From positions 372,001 to 436,000 of the forward strand of contig JAMPIV010012258.1 in the NCBI GenBank assembly GCA_024509875.1: a stretch of DNA of 64,000 nucleotides, given 5' to 3'. Shown one piece after another: positions 1 to 10,295 of the stretch (position 1 is its first letter; each line of letters starts with the position of its first letter). The translations under genes were made by a program, and so were the position numbers. The stretch comes from Oreohelix idahoensis (taxonomy: Eukaryota > Mollusca > Gastropoda > Stylommatophora > Oreohelicidae). The notes below the pieces were generated by a model. That model was not told the DNA's origin. It saw only the letters and a program-made list of their open reading frames with translations, and searched no databases.

Positions 1-836
1 ATCTGTATCACAGTCTGCACTATGGTACGAGCGAGTGAAGAGCACAGATCTGAGAAGTGGCCTTCTGACGAGAATCAGGTCCAGTTGGTGCCAGTGTTTG
101 GATCGTGGGTGTCTCCATGACACCTTATGCTGGGGTTTTGTCTGAAAGTAGGTGTTGGTCACACAGAGGTCATGGTGGACACACAACTCTAAAAGCCGTT
201 GTCCATTTTCATTCATCTTGCCAATACCAAACCTGCCCAGACACGAAGGCCATGAAACACTATCGGCACCCACTCTAGTGTTAAAGTCACCAAGGAGAAC
301 AAACTGTTCTTGCCTAGGTATGCTTTTGATGACTGCTGCTAGATTCTCGTAGAACTCATCTTTAGCTTCTGAGGCAGAGTACAGAGTAGGAGCATACACA
401 CTGACAAGGGTGATGGGACCTTGCTAGTTTGCAGGCGGAGTGTTAACAGGCATTCTGATCCATTCTCGCCTGGTTCAACCATTTTGGTTAGCGATTTTTT
501 GACCACAAAACCTACATGTTCTCTAGTTTTATTAGGATCTTTCCCCTGCCAATAAAATGTGTAGTCCTTCTCGCTCACCATTCCAGAGCCCGCCAGGCGC
601 GTTTCCTGAAGTGCAGCTATATCCACCTGGTCATTTAAGCTCATCATTAATTATGGCTGTCTTCCTTACATCGTTTACGTCCTGTAGGTTTTCGGATAGT
701 CCAGTCAACAAAGTCCTGACGTTCCAGCATCCAAATCTGAGAGTTTGCTTATTTCTATTATTACGATAATTGCTTGGTGCAAAATTTTCTGTCCACAGTT
801 CGGGTTTGACACTAATCTCCATGCACCCAATGGGGA
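1..836 (-). pseudogene. RTE-like LINE, endonuclease domain fragment
   Basis: On the minus strand this encodes the N-terminal APE-type endonuclease of a non-LTR retrotransposon, which nicks target DNA during target-primed reverse transcription. It is nearly the same as the copy at 43735-44583. Readable motifs are WNVRTLLTGLSE, an LQETRLAGSG block (catalytic Glu) and the YTFYWQGKD segment. It is broken: 2 bp missing near 426 relative to the second copy shift the frame, and a 4-base or larger difference follows near 520-535. The rest of the element (RT and 3' end) lies beyond the left window edge. Seen directly: homology to the second copy and the motifs. Known family: such proteins are often mislabelled craniofacial development protein 2. 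Non-functional as read. Confidence 0.85.
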
Positions 837-1560
837 AAGCAGATAGTAGAGGGACAACACCTTATTGACTGGGGGCTGCCCAGCTTGAAGCGGGCGGTAG
901 CTGTCCAGTGAGATCCTAGAACCTCTCCCACTGTCAGAAGTAGCCCCTGGCGCCATGCCCTACGCCAATTGGGCAAAATGCTTATAACCGGTAACTGCTA
1001 CTTCCTGTGTTTTGCCGACACCTATACGGTGAAGCTGGAGTGTCCTCTCCAGGGCGCGAGCTTGGGCACAGTTATATGGAGATCAAGCTGTTGCCCATGC
1101 AGCATGTTCCCCCTCTCCACGCAGCCGGTAGATCCAAAGGAACGGCAGTAGCCGATACAGTTTGGTACCAGCCATGTCGCAGGAGTTGCCAGAATAATGT
1201 CGAATCAACATTAGACTGCCTTAGGGACTCCGACTCCGGATTTATCCTCAGGGTTTACTCCCGAAGCCAATTCCATAAATGGATATTCCCGTAAGGCAGC
1301 GGTGGTTTGAATTCAGAGTTCCTTCTCTTAGATAAGCTACCAACCAAGGATCACGAACCCTATCTTCCAGAAGCGGCTGGTTTTAAGGCGCCAGTCGCTC
1401 GCCTTTGCCCCTTCTCCCGTCAGTGGAAACAGTTCCGCCGGGCTCAAATTGAGCCACACGTGAAGACCGGGAGCTGGACTTGGTTGTCAGAGGCTGCTTG
1501 AGGCGCGTCCCATAGGAGTATTTTATCTGCAGTGAGAGCTTATCCTCACTACAACTCCTG
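837..1560 (-). mobile_element. Probable 5' region of the same RTE-like LINE
   Basis: This stretch is continuous with the endonuclease fragment, has no host-like exon, and is less AT-rich than its surroundings. The copy at 43.7-44.6 kb stops at the matching point (about 839 versus 44583), so that copy is 5'-truncated and this one extends further upstream. I infer 5' UTR or promoter sequence of the LINE. The outer limit near 1560 is a guess from the change back to AT-rich sequence. Confidence 0.45.
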
Positions 1561-1926
1561 GCTGTAACAACCTTTGGAACCTGCGTACATAGCCTAAAAT
1601 TTAAAATGTAATGTTTTTAATCATGCTTTTAAGTACATTTTTTTCTAAGATGGGCTCCATAGCTTTCATCAGACAATCAAACGGATCCCTGGCACAAAAA
1701 AACATGGTTAAGAAACCCTGGTCTAGGAGTATACTTGCTTATCAAGGAACTCACTCGAGATCCCAATACATAAATTTAATAGAGAAAATAACAGAGAAAT
1801 TTACAAAATGATGAATTACCTAGCAAAACGTTCTACGTCTAGTACTAGTCTACAGCCAACTTTCTTGATATAAAAATGTCTTTTTCACCGTTTACTAGCC
1901 ATGTATGGGTATACAGTTTCTATACC
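1561..1926. other. Unassigned AT-rich gap
   Basis: No supported gene, RNA or repeat seen. The last four bases before the LTR element (1927-1930, TTAA) form its target-site duplication. Confidence 0.5.
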
Positions 1927-2214
1927 TTAATGTGATGGGGCCGAAAAGGAGACGCTCGCCCCCTACCTGTTTTTGGGCAGATTATTTTCGATGTGCGCGA
2001 AGCATTCTGGGTTGTGAAAAGTCTGAAGTAGAAGATATGTAATGAGGCCACAATAATGCCTTTAAATTAAGTTGTGGTGTAGAATTGTGTTATATTAAAT
2101 AGCTGTAGGTTTTATTTGTGTTTTCGCTATTCCTAAGCGATAATCGCGTGTGATATTTAAGTAGCCAAGATTAATACGCCCAGCGCGCAGTAGTTGAGTG
2201 ATTAGCCTAGTGCC

Positions 2215-2222
2215 TATAAAAA
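2215..2222 (+). promoter_or_regulatory. TATA box in 5' LTR
   Basis: TATAAAAA, repeated at the matching place in the 3' LTR (about 7629). A second box, TATAAAA, occurs at about 2668 (8083 in the 3' LTR). Either could set the U3/R boundary. Assignment is by sequence only. Confidence 0.5.
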
Positions 2223-2999
2223 GAGATAGCGAACTACAAGCGGGCCTATTTTGCCACAGCCGCCAGAGAGAACAGACGACAGAGCCAAGCTGTAAATGCC
2301 TTGAGCACGTGAGTTAATTTAAATTAGAATTAGTTTTATTTAATTCGGAAATAATATCGATGTGGCTATTTTAATGTTGAGTGATATAGATAGATGTGTT
2401 TCCAAAGGAAATGTCTTTTTAGGACATTATAATTTAGTCTTGAAATGATAGATGAGTGAAAATAATGTTTGATAGGTTTTATTAGGCACGCAAAGCCTAA
2501 ATCCAGATGTGAGAATTTAGTATCAAGTATTTCATCCATCAGACCGGGCAAATTTAGTAGGAGAGTGTTTTATACATGAAACTGGACAGAAATGTTATCA
2601 GAAACTGCAATTTAGATAATATTAACTAGTTGGGAAGATGGTAACAGGGAGAGCCACGTGGTGATTGTATAAAAGTGGCGCGAGGGGTCTGCGGTAACAC
2701 TCTTAGTTATCACTTAATGTTACGCAGTTTTATATTGTGTGAATTGAGACGGGGGTGGGAAGCAGATAAAGATAATGTTCCCCAGTAAAGGAAAGAGAGA
2801 GTTTTCTTGGTAAATGTTACGCCATGTGGCACGTTGTGTATTTAGTCCCAGTTTGGCTTAAGTCGAGAATAATTATATTGTATTCTTTATGTAAGAGTAA
2901 TTTAGTGTATTTCACGTTTATTGATAATTCTACTGTATATTTAATGGGTTACTGTGAGGTGAGAATATGTATTTAGATTTCTGGAGAGCGCGAGGCCAC

Positions 3000-3232
3000 T
3001 CCTTTGTTGAGACATGTGTTTATCTGGTTGCTCCCGGCGGAGCATGGAAACACCAATGTGACTGGTGTCTATCACAAGCCGACAAGAAGCATTTTTATGC
3101 TAAAATTGCTATGGCAGTGATTTGTTTCAGTAACGATGTGTTTCATGTGATGAGATTCCCAGTCTCATCAGTGGTCATATACGACACGCTTGTTGCCAGG
3201 CGCACCAGTCGTCACATACGACATGCTTCAGA
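3000..3232 (+). repeat. Family A repeat copy inside LTR (A1)
   Basis: Shares with the other family A copies the order GCTCC...GGAGC, a CCAATGTG...CTGG block, GGCAGTG, TTTCATGTGATGAGAT and ACGACA. The core stem is kept by a paired change: ATGAGA...TCTCAT replaces ATGAGG...CCTCAT. The equivalent copy in the 3' LTR is at about 8414-8646. Confidence 0.7.
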
Positions 3233-3414
3233 ATGCAGTAGCGAATACTGATGTGGATCGGTTACGAGGTAGTAGCTTATTCTCATTACTGAGAGTATTT
3301 GTTGTACATATAGTTGAATATTATTTTATGTCCATTTTATGATTATTTAATTATGGTTATGTGAGGAATGGTTGTGAGAGCACATGGGCTCACTTCAAGG
3401 TATATATTTCTCTT

Positions 3415-3572
3415 CTCCGCTCCTGAGGGAGCATGGGGCCAACAGTGTGGTTTGCCTCCATATTAAGTATTCATATGCTAGGGCAGTAGTGTTTCGGTAG
3501 CAACCTGTGTTACATGGTGAGGTTGCCAGCCTCATGCACAACACCATACTAGTCGCATTGGACGACACACAT
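3415..3572 (+). repeat. Family A repeat copy inside LTR (A2)
   Basis: Second family A copy in the same LTR, closer to consensus: GCTCCTGAGGGAGCATGGGG, then TGAGGTTGCCAGCCTCATGC and ACTAGTCGCATTGGACGACA. The 3' LTR equivalent is at about 8829-8982. Confidence 0.75.
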
Positions 3573-3990
3573 GAGTGTGTGTGTGTATGATAGTTGAGTG
3601 TGTCAGGTGGCGGCGTAGGACAGTTTGACAGGTGAGAGCGTGGTGTTTCTCATTCAGTATTATATTATGATTTTAACTATTCTGTGCTTTGTTTGCTTCT
3701 TCAGATTAGCATCGGGCACTGTTGGGTGTTTTGTTTTGTTTAGTTTTGTTTGGTGTTATGTTCCTAGCGTTTATTTGTTTAATGTTTGCTTTGTCACTGA
3801 ATGGGTTATAAAAATAAATATAGCCCCTGCCTCTAGAATCAAGAGTTTTATTGTTGTTCGGGTCGGTGCGAGTGTGGCAAGAGAGTGATCACACATCACA
3901 ATATAATCATCATCATCATCTCGCCCACCCTTTCACAACAGTACTTTTCTCTTTGAGCCAAACAGAGACTTAGAACACAGAGGGCTGATT

Positions 3991-6900
3991 ATGAGTCATA
4001 CATTGACTGTTCTTAGAAGTGGGTCTTGTGATATTCAGGCCATAAATTTGGGAGATGAAGACTTGTTTTTAGCTCCCGGGACACAAGTAGGAATACTGAC
4101 AGAAGCTGGGGTGGACTATAGCACACATTTCAGAGTTGTAGGAGCTCAAGAGGTAGAAATGTCAGCAAGTCCACCATACACGAATCCAGAGCAAGAGATG
4201 TGCCCAATTGACCTGACCGGGTTTGAGGGCAGTGAGACTGAAGAGCAGGAAGTAAGAGCATTGTTGAGACGCTATGCCGATCTTTTTGCCACAGATGAGA
4301 CAGATGTAGGGTACACGGACAGGGTAAAGCACACCATCCCATTAACAGATGACACCCCAGTTAAGCAGCCTTACAGGAGAATACCTCCTGCTTTCTATAA
4401 AGAGGTACAGGATCACCTACAAGGATTGCTTGACAAACAAATAATCAAGGAGAGTTGCAGTCCTTGGGCCTCCCCAATAGTTTTGGTCCGGAAGAAAGAT
4501 GGTCGGCTTAGACTCTGCGTAGACTTCAGGGCACTCAACAGCAAGACGAAGAGGGATGCATACCCTCTACCCCGAGTAGATGAGTACCTGGATGCGTTAG
4601 GAGGAGCAAAGATATTCTCATCGCTTGATCTAGCAAGTGGTTACTATCAAGTAGCAATGGATGAGAAAGACCAAGAGAAAACCGCCTTCACTACCCCTTT
4701 TGGACTTTATGAATACACCAGGATGCCGATGGGCTTAGCCAACTCGGCCAGCACCTTTCAACGATTAATGCAGAGCAGTATGCATGATTTAGTGTTCCAG
4801 CTGATACTAGTATACCTTGATGACATTTTGGTGTACTCTGCTGACTTCACTAATCATTTGAGCCGACTGGAGAAAGAATTCTCTAAGCTACGCCAGCTAG
4901 GGCTGAAGTTGAATGGAGGAAAGTGTAAGCTGTTTAGGACGACGATTGAATTCTTGGGGCATACTATATCGGCAGACGGAATAGGAGCTATGGAAGACAA
5001 GGTGAAGGCTGTTCAAGAGGCCCCTGTACCACGTTCCCAGACTGAGTTACGGTCATTCCTGGGATTGGCCAGTTACTACCGCAGATTTGTGCCGGGCTTT
5101 GCAAAGATAGCCAAACCGCTACATGATTTAGTAGCTGCGCTCAATCAAGGCATGCAGACTAAAAGACGAAGTAAGTCACCCATAGGAGAGTTGTGGACAG
5201 AAGAGTGTGCTGTAGCCTTTGAGACACTGAAAAAGGCACTAACCTCCACACCGCTACTAGGGTTCCCTAACTTCTCGCTACCATTTATCCTGGAGGTAGA
5301 TGCATCATTTGAAGGATTGGGAGCAATTCTCTCGCAAGTACAAGATGGAACAAAGAAAGTCTTGGCATATGCAAGTCGCACACTTCGACCCTCTGAAAGA
5401 AACTCAAAAAGCAGTATGAGACTGGAACTGCTAGGTCTTAAGTGGGCCATGACTGAGAAGTTCAGAGGTTACCTGCTAGGATCACAAGTAGAGGTATTTA
5501 CAGACAATAGGGGTCTGGCCTTCTGGGAGAAAGCTAAACTGGGAGCTATAGAGCAGAGATGGATGGCCCAGATGGCGATGTTTAACTACACAATCCGACA
5601 TCGGGCAGCAAGAGCCAATGGAAATGCAGATTATTTGTCCCGTTTTCCTATTGAAACCGCAGGCGAGGAACTGGAGGATGACGCAGATGTTGCAATAAGT
5701 GGCATAACAGCTGAGGTTATCGGAGAGTTTACCCAGATACCATATGAGATAGGGTTGATGACAGCAACAAGCCAGAAAGATATCAGTGAAAGGGTACCGG
5801 CCGAATCAACCACAGCACCAGCAACCACTCAAGCATATTCGCGTGAGGAATTGATAAATCTCCAGGGAGCGGATGATGTGGTAGCGATGGTCAGGAAGAT
5901 GGTAAAGGATGGCACCAGACCTGCAGGAAAAGATGCTCGAAAGATCCCCTTGGCTGCAAGGAAACTACTTAATCAGAGTAACCGGCTCGAAGTGACAGAT
6001 GGGTTGTTATACCGGACAGTGAAGGGATCAGATGGATCCAGCATAAAACAACTGGTAATACCTGAGTCCATGAAACCACGGATACTAGACTCTGCTCACA
6101 GGGTGGGCCATCAGGGAAGAGAGCGCATGCTGCAGTTGCTGAGAAGTAGGTACTTCTGGGTAGGCATCACAGCTGATGTTGACGTCTTTTGTCGCAGATG
6201 CAACCGATGTAACGTTGCCAAGGCACCTCAACTGAAGTTTCATGGGCCATCGGGAAACTTGATTGCCTCCAGACCACTTGAGGTGGTAGCAATGGATTTC
6301 AGCCTGCTAGAGCGGGATTCCAAAGGGTTCGAGAATGTATTAGTGCTGACAGATGTGTTCAGCAAGTACACCATTGCTATACCAACAAGAGACCAAAAAG
6401 CAACAACAGTCACCAAGGCCCTGGTGGAAAAGTGGTTCCAGTATCTCGGAGCTCCTCAGAGGATACACTCTGATCAAGGCCGGAACTTCGAGTCAGCGAT
6501 AGTCGCAGAGCTGTGCAAGGTATATGGAGTCCACAAGAGCCGCACTACAGCTTACAATCCTAAAGGCAACGGGCAGTGCGAGCGCTTCAACAAGACGTTG
6601 CATGATCTGCTGAGACCCATGACAGCCGACCAGAAGCGAAGGTGGTCTGAGCATCTAGCGGAGGTGGTTATGGCCTACAACTCTACCCCCCACTCTTCGA
6701 CAGGGTACTCACCATACTACCTCCTCTTCGGCAGAGAGCCGAGGCTCCCTCTAGACTTCATGATAGGCACGCGCCCAGATGAAGAGCCGGAGACAACTGA
6801 CGAGTGGCTGCAAGGTCACCTACAGAGGTTGCACATAGCCCACCAAAAAGCTGCAGAGAGAATGCAGAAAATGGCCGCTGACAGGAGGGAGAGAAGTAAT

Positions 6901-7308
6901 CAGCTTCCAGGCCCCACACCATTGCGAGTGGGTGAAAGAGTGCGGAAAAGAGTGCACTACACTGACAGGGCCAAAATACAAGACGTGTGGTCCAACGACG
7001 AATTCATTGTATCGTCAATTCCAGAAGCAAGCGGTGGTCCTTATGTGATAAGGCCAGCAAGCAACGAAGATCTGAAGATGAGGGTTGCGGCACACGAACT
7101 AAGACGAAGTGAGGACAAAGATGATTCTCCGAATCTGGTAGATGCTACACTAGGCCTACCTGAGGCACCAGCTTCGCCAGATGAGACAGATCCTGGGGAG
7201 GACGTGCATGGTCTAATGCCCGAACCAGGCTGGTATGCCCTGCAGCCAATAGAGGGTCCTGCCCCGAGACGATCTGAGAGGTTACAACTGAAGCGCCAGA
7301 GGGAGTGA
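3991..7308 (+). CDS. pol: Ty3/gypsy Pol: RT, RNase H, integrase (no protease)
   Basis: 1105 codons from the first ATG. The frame is open back to about 3940, next to the LTR, so this ATG is internal to the ancestral polyprotein. Residues about 1-60 are the linker that normally follows protease (ending LAPGTQVGIL). Reverse transcriptase follows (LRLCVDFRALNSKT about 170; catalytic YLDD about 275), then RNase H (EVDASFEGLGA about 435; TDNRGLAFW). Integrase comes last: HHCC zinc finger (H-X3-H ... CRRCNRC about 702-735), then D about 766, D about 826 and E about 862, with 35 residues between the last two (DD35E). Domain order is the usual Ty3/gypsy one. The frame has no stops or shifts, in keeping with a young copy. 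The product should copy RNA to cDNA and insert it, but this copy supplies no Gag or protease. Confidence 0.96.
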   Translation: MSHTLTVLRSGSCDIQAINLGDEDLFLAPGTQVGILTEAGVDYSTHFRVVGAQEVEMSASPPYTNPEQEMCPIDLTGFEGSETEEQEVRALLRRYADLFATDETDVGYTDRVKHTIPLTDDTPVKQPYRRIPPAFYKEVQDHLQGLLDKQIIKESCSPWASPIVLVRKKDGRLRLCVDFRALNSKTKRDAYPLPRVDEYLDALGGAKIFSSLDLASGYYQVAMDEKDQEKTAFTTPFGLYEYTRMPMGLANSASTFQRLMQSSMHDLVFQLILVYLDDILVYSADFTNHLSRLEKEFSKLRQLGLKLNGGKCKLFRTTIEFLGHTISADGIGAMEDKVKAVQEAPVPRSQTELRSFLGLASYYRRFVPGFAKIAKPLHDLVAALNQGMQTKRRSKSPIGELWTEECAVAFETLKKALTSTPLLGFPNFSLPFILEVDASFEGLGAILSQVQDGTKKVLAYASRTLRPSERNSKSSMRLELLGLKWAMTEKFRGYLLGSQVEVFTDNRGLAFWEKAKLGAIEQRWMAQMAMFNYTIRHRAARANGNADYLSRFPIETAGEELEDDADVAISGITAEVIGEFTQIPYEIGLMTATSQKDISERVPAESTTAPATTQAYSREELINLQGADDVVAMVRKMVKDGTRPAGKDARKIPLAARKLLNQSNRLEVTDGLLYRTVKGSDGSSIKQLVIPESMKPRILDSAHRVGHQGRERMLQLLRSRYFWVGITADVDVFCRRCNRCNVAKAPQLKFHGPSGNLIASRPLEVVAMDFSLLERDSKGFENVLVLTDVFSKYTIAIPTRDQKATTVTKALVEKWFQYLGAPQRIHSDQGRNFESAIVAELCKVYGVHKSRTTAYNPKGNGQCERFNKTLHDLLRPMTADQKRRWSEHLAEVVMAYNSTPHSSTGYSPYYLLFGREPRLPLDFMIGTRPDEEPETTDEWLQGHLQRLHIAHQKAAERMQKMAADRRERSNQLPGPTPLRVGERVRKRVHYTDRAKIQDVWSNDEFIVSSIPEASGGPYVIRPASNEDLKMRVAAHELRRSEDKDDSPNLVDATLGLPEAPASPDETDPGEDVHGLMPEPGWYALQPIEGPAPRRSERLQLKRQRE

Positions 7309-7330
7309 TGTTGTCGGGACGACAACAAAA

Positions 7331-7344
7331 TCAGGAGGGAGATG
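7331..7344 (+). promoter_or_regulatory. Polypurine tract of gypsy element
   Basis: TCAGGAGGGAGATG sits immediately before the 3' LTR, the usual site for plus-strand DNA priming. The same GGGAGATG ending precedes the 3' LTRs of the two Gmr1-like elements in this window. Confidence 0.85.
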
Positions 7345-9349
7345 TGTGATGGGGCCGAAAAGGAGACGCCCGCCCACTACCTGTTTTTGGGCAGATTATT
7401 TTCGATGTGCGCGAAGCATTCTGGGTTGTGAAAAGTCTGAAGTAGAAGATATGTAATGAGGCCACAATAATGCCTTTAAATTAAGTTGTGGTGTAGAATT
7501 GTGTTATATTAAATAGCTGTAGGTTTTATTTGTGTTTTCGCTATTCCTAAGAGATAATCGCGTGTGATATTTAAGTAGCCAAGATTAATACGCCCAGCGC
7601 GCAGTAGTTGAGTGATTAGCCTAGTGCCTATAAAAAGAGATAGCGAACTACAAGCGGGCCTATTTTGCCACAGCCGCCAGAGAGAACAGACGACAGAGCC
7701 AAGCTGTAAATGCCTTGAGCACGTGAGTTAATTTAAATTAGAATTAGTTTCATTTAATTCGGAAATAATATCGATGTGGCTATTTTAATGTTGAGTGATA
7801 TAGATAGATGTGTTTCCAAAGGAAATGTCTTTTTAGGACATTATAATTTAGTCTTGAAATGATAGATGAGTGAAAATAATGTTTGATAGGTTTTATTAGG
7901 CACGCAAAGCCTAAATCCAGATGTGAGAATTTAGTATCAAGTATTTCATCCATCAGACCGGGCAAATTTAGTAGGAGAGTGTTTTATACATGAAACTGGA
8001 CAGAAATGTTATCAGAAACTGCAATTTAGATAATATTAACTAGTTGGGAAGATGGCAACAGGGAGAGCCACGTGGTGATTGTATAAAAGCGGCGCGAGGG
8101 GTCTGCGGTAACACTCTTAGTTATCACTTAATGTTACGCAGTTTTATATTGTGTGAATTGAGACGGGGGTGGGAAGCAGATAAAGATAATGTTCCCCAGT
8201 AAAGGAAAGAGAGAGTTTTCTTGGTAAATGTTACGCCATGTGGCACGTTGTGTATTTAGTCCCAGTTTGGCTTAAGTCGAGAATAATTGTATTGTATTCT
8301 TTATGTAAGAGTAATTTAGTGTATTTCACGTTTATTGATAATTCTACTGTATATTTAATGGGTTACTGTGAGGTGAGAATATGTATTTAGATTTCTGGAG
8401 AGCGCGAGGCCACTCCTTTGTTGAGACATGTGTTTCTCTGGTTGCTCCCGGCGGAGCATGGAAACACCAATGTGACTGGTGTCTATCACAAGCCGACAAG
8501 AAGCATTTTTATGCTAAAATTGCTATGGCAGTGATTTGTTTCAGTAACGATGTGTTTCATGTGATGAGATTCCCAGTCTCATCAGTGGTCATATACGACA
8601 CGCTTGTTGCCAGGCACACCAGTCGTCACATACGACATGCTTCAGAATGCAGTAGCGAATACTGATGTGGATCGGTTACGAGGTAGTAGCTTATTCTCAT
8701 TACTGAGAGTATTTGTTGTACATATAGTTGAATATTATTTTATGTCCATTTTATGATTATTTAATTATGGTTATGTGAGGAATGGTTGTGAGAGCACGTG
8801 GGCTCACTTCAAGGTATATATTTCTCTTCTCCGCTCCTGAGGGAGCATGGGGCCAACAGTGTGGTTTGCCTCCATATTAAGTATTCATATGCTAGGGCAG
8901 TAGTGTTTCGGTAGCAACCTGTGTTACATGGTGAGGTTGCCAGCCTCATGCACAACACCATACTAGTCGCATTGGACGACACACATGAGTGTGTGTGTAT
9001 GATAGTTGAGTGTGTCAGGTGGCGGCGTAGGACAGTTTGACAGGTGAGAGCGTGGTGTTTCTCATTCAGTATTATATTATGATTTTAACTATTCTGTGTT
9101 TTGTTTGCTTCTTCAGATTAGCATCGGGCACTGTTGGGTGTTTTGTTTTGTTTAGTTTTGTTTGGTGTTATGTTCCTAGCGTTTATTTGTTTAATGTTTG
9201 CTTTGTCACTGAATGGGTTATAAAAATAAATATAGCCCCTGCCTCTAGAATCAAGAGTTTTATTGTTGTTCGGGTCGGTGCGAGTGTGGCAAGAGAGTGA
9301 TCACACATCACAATATAATCATCATCATCATCTCGCCCACCCTTTCACA
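7345..9349 (+). repeat. 3' LTR (2005 bp)
   Basis: Matches 1931-3937. It is followed at 9350-9353 by TTAA, the second half of the target-site duplication. Contains the same two family A copies as the 5' LTR. Confidence 0.95.
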
Positions 9350-9369
9350 TTAAGAAAGGAAAGTGTATG

Positions 9370-9560
9370 AATGCTGCTCCCTCAGGGATATCTTAAAAGG
9401 TGACCTATATCAGGTTTTACATGCGGCTGGCAACTTCAGCATATAAAACAAATTGCTAGGGAAACCACCACAGCAAAAACATGAAGTCTCAGGTGCAAGT
9501 ATTCCACAAGCTGCAATAGTGCTCCATGCTTCAAGGAGCAAAACAAGGAAATGATGACAC
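9370..9560 (-). repeat. Family A repeat copy (A3)
   Basis: Minus-strand copy as family A is drawn here. It keeps the GCTCCTTGAAGCATGGAGCA end, AATTTGTTTTATATGCTGA and TTGCCAGC, but the central stem is degenerate. It lies just outside the gypsy 3' LTR. Confidence 0.6.
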
Positions 9561-9709
9561 CTCTTTGATAATACATCTCAGCAGTTAATAAACATGACTT
9601 TAAATAACATGTTACCGGTAGCGTACGATTAAAATAATAATTAACACTAACTAAAAGAACAAGCGGGGTTTTAATATGAACTCTGCAGCCCAAACCAACA
9701 TTCACTTAC

Positions 9710-9878
9710 ACCATCATCGGATGTCCTTGACTCTGAGTCACCACCTCTATGTCCTGACTGAACTGGACTCCTGTCTCTATTGCCACTTCTCTCACGATGC
9801 CGCCCGGAACGACTACTATCTCTGTCTTGATTGGAGCTTCTTCCTTTGTCATGGTCATTTCTATGTCTATCTCTATCT
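9710..9878 (-). CDS. Host gene exon, Arg/Asp/Ser-rich
   Basis: On the minus strand a pyrimidine-rich acceptor (CTTCCTTTACAG) leads into a 169-bp open segment encoding repeated RD, RS and HR pairs (DRDRHRNDHDKGRSS, RHRERSGNRDRSP). It ends TSDDG followed by the consensus donor GTAAGT at 9709-9704. It completes the split Arg codon left by the exon at 12354-12517 (phase 2) and ends in phase 0. No stop interrupts the joined frame. Composition is like the N-terminal RS-like regions of splicing or nuclear-speckle proteins, but I do not recognise the gene. The next exon would lie further left, probably beyond the gypsy element. RNA evidence would settle it. Confidence 0.6.
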
Positions 9879-10295
9879 CTGTAAAGGAAGACAAGGGTGC
9901 TGCTTATTCCCTTTAGTGCACAATTCAAACTGGACATTTACATAACAAGATGGGCTCTGAGACAAACATGCACAGCATATAATATAAAACAAAAATTATT
10001 TTTTTTCAAACCAGCATCGACAGTTTTTCTGATCCAAGTGTCAACTCCAACAAGAAGAAAGTCACTCGCCATCACCCTTCTGACCCCCACAGAGCATAGG
10101 CCTTGAATAAATATCTTCCAAGCCTTCCTGTGACTTCTGTTCAAGGTTGTTCCATGTCTTCGTGATACCTTTGATTTCTGTCTGCAGTTCCATCTCCCTC
10201 TATCTGTTTCACCCTAGGATACAAATCTATTCAACAAGCTAAAGATAGGAACTACTGATGTGTAACTGTGCCACAGATTAAAGATAGGAACTACT

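Larger units (their letters stand above)
1931..3937 (+). repeat. 5' LTR (2007 bp)
   Basis: Long terminal repeat, matching 7345-9349 with about 11 substitutions and one 2-bp GT-microsatellite length difference near 3580/8996. It carries two TATA-like boxes, an AATAAA signal at 3813-3818, a GT microsatellite near 3570-3590 and a (CAT)n run near its 3' end. Two copies of the dispersed repeat called family A lie inside it. Confidence 0.95.
1931..9349 (+). mobile_element. Ty3/gypsy LTR retrotransposon, gag-protease deleted
   Basis: A 7.4-kb element with two 2.0-kb LTRs that begin TGTGATGG and end CTTTCACA, flanked by the 4-bp duplication TTAA (1927-1930 and 9350-9353). I can spot about a dozen differences between the LTRs, so they are roughly 99% identical and the insertion looks recent. 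The internal part is only 3.4 kb and holds pol from just after the protease. Gag, protease and any tRNA primer-binding site are absent, and the 5' LTR joins pol directly at 3937/3938. A polypurine tract precedes the 3' LTR. It could not move on its own as read. Clade within Ty3/gypsy not determined. Confidence 0.95.

Noticed and set aside
2967..3888. Two small frames (94 and 87 codons) present in both LTRs
   Set aside because: Their conservation only reflects that the LTRs were identical at insertion; one overlaps family A and neither has recognisable domains.
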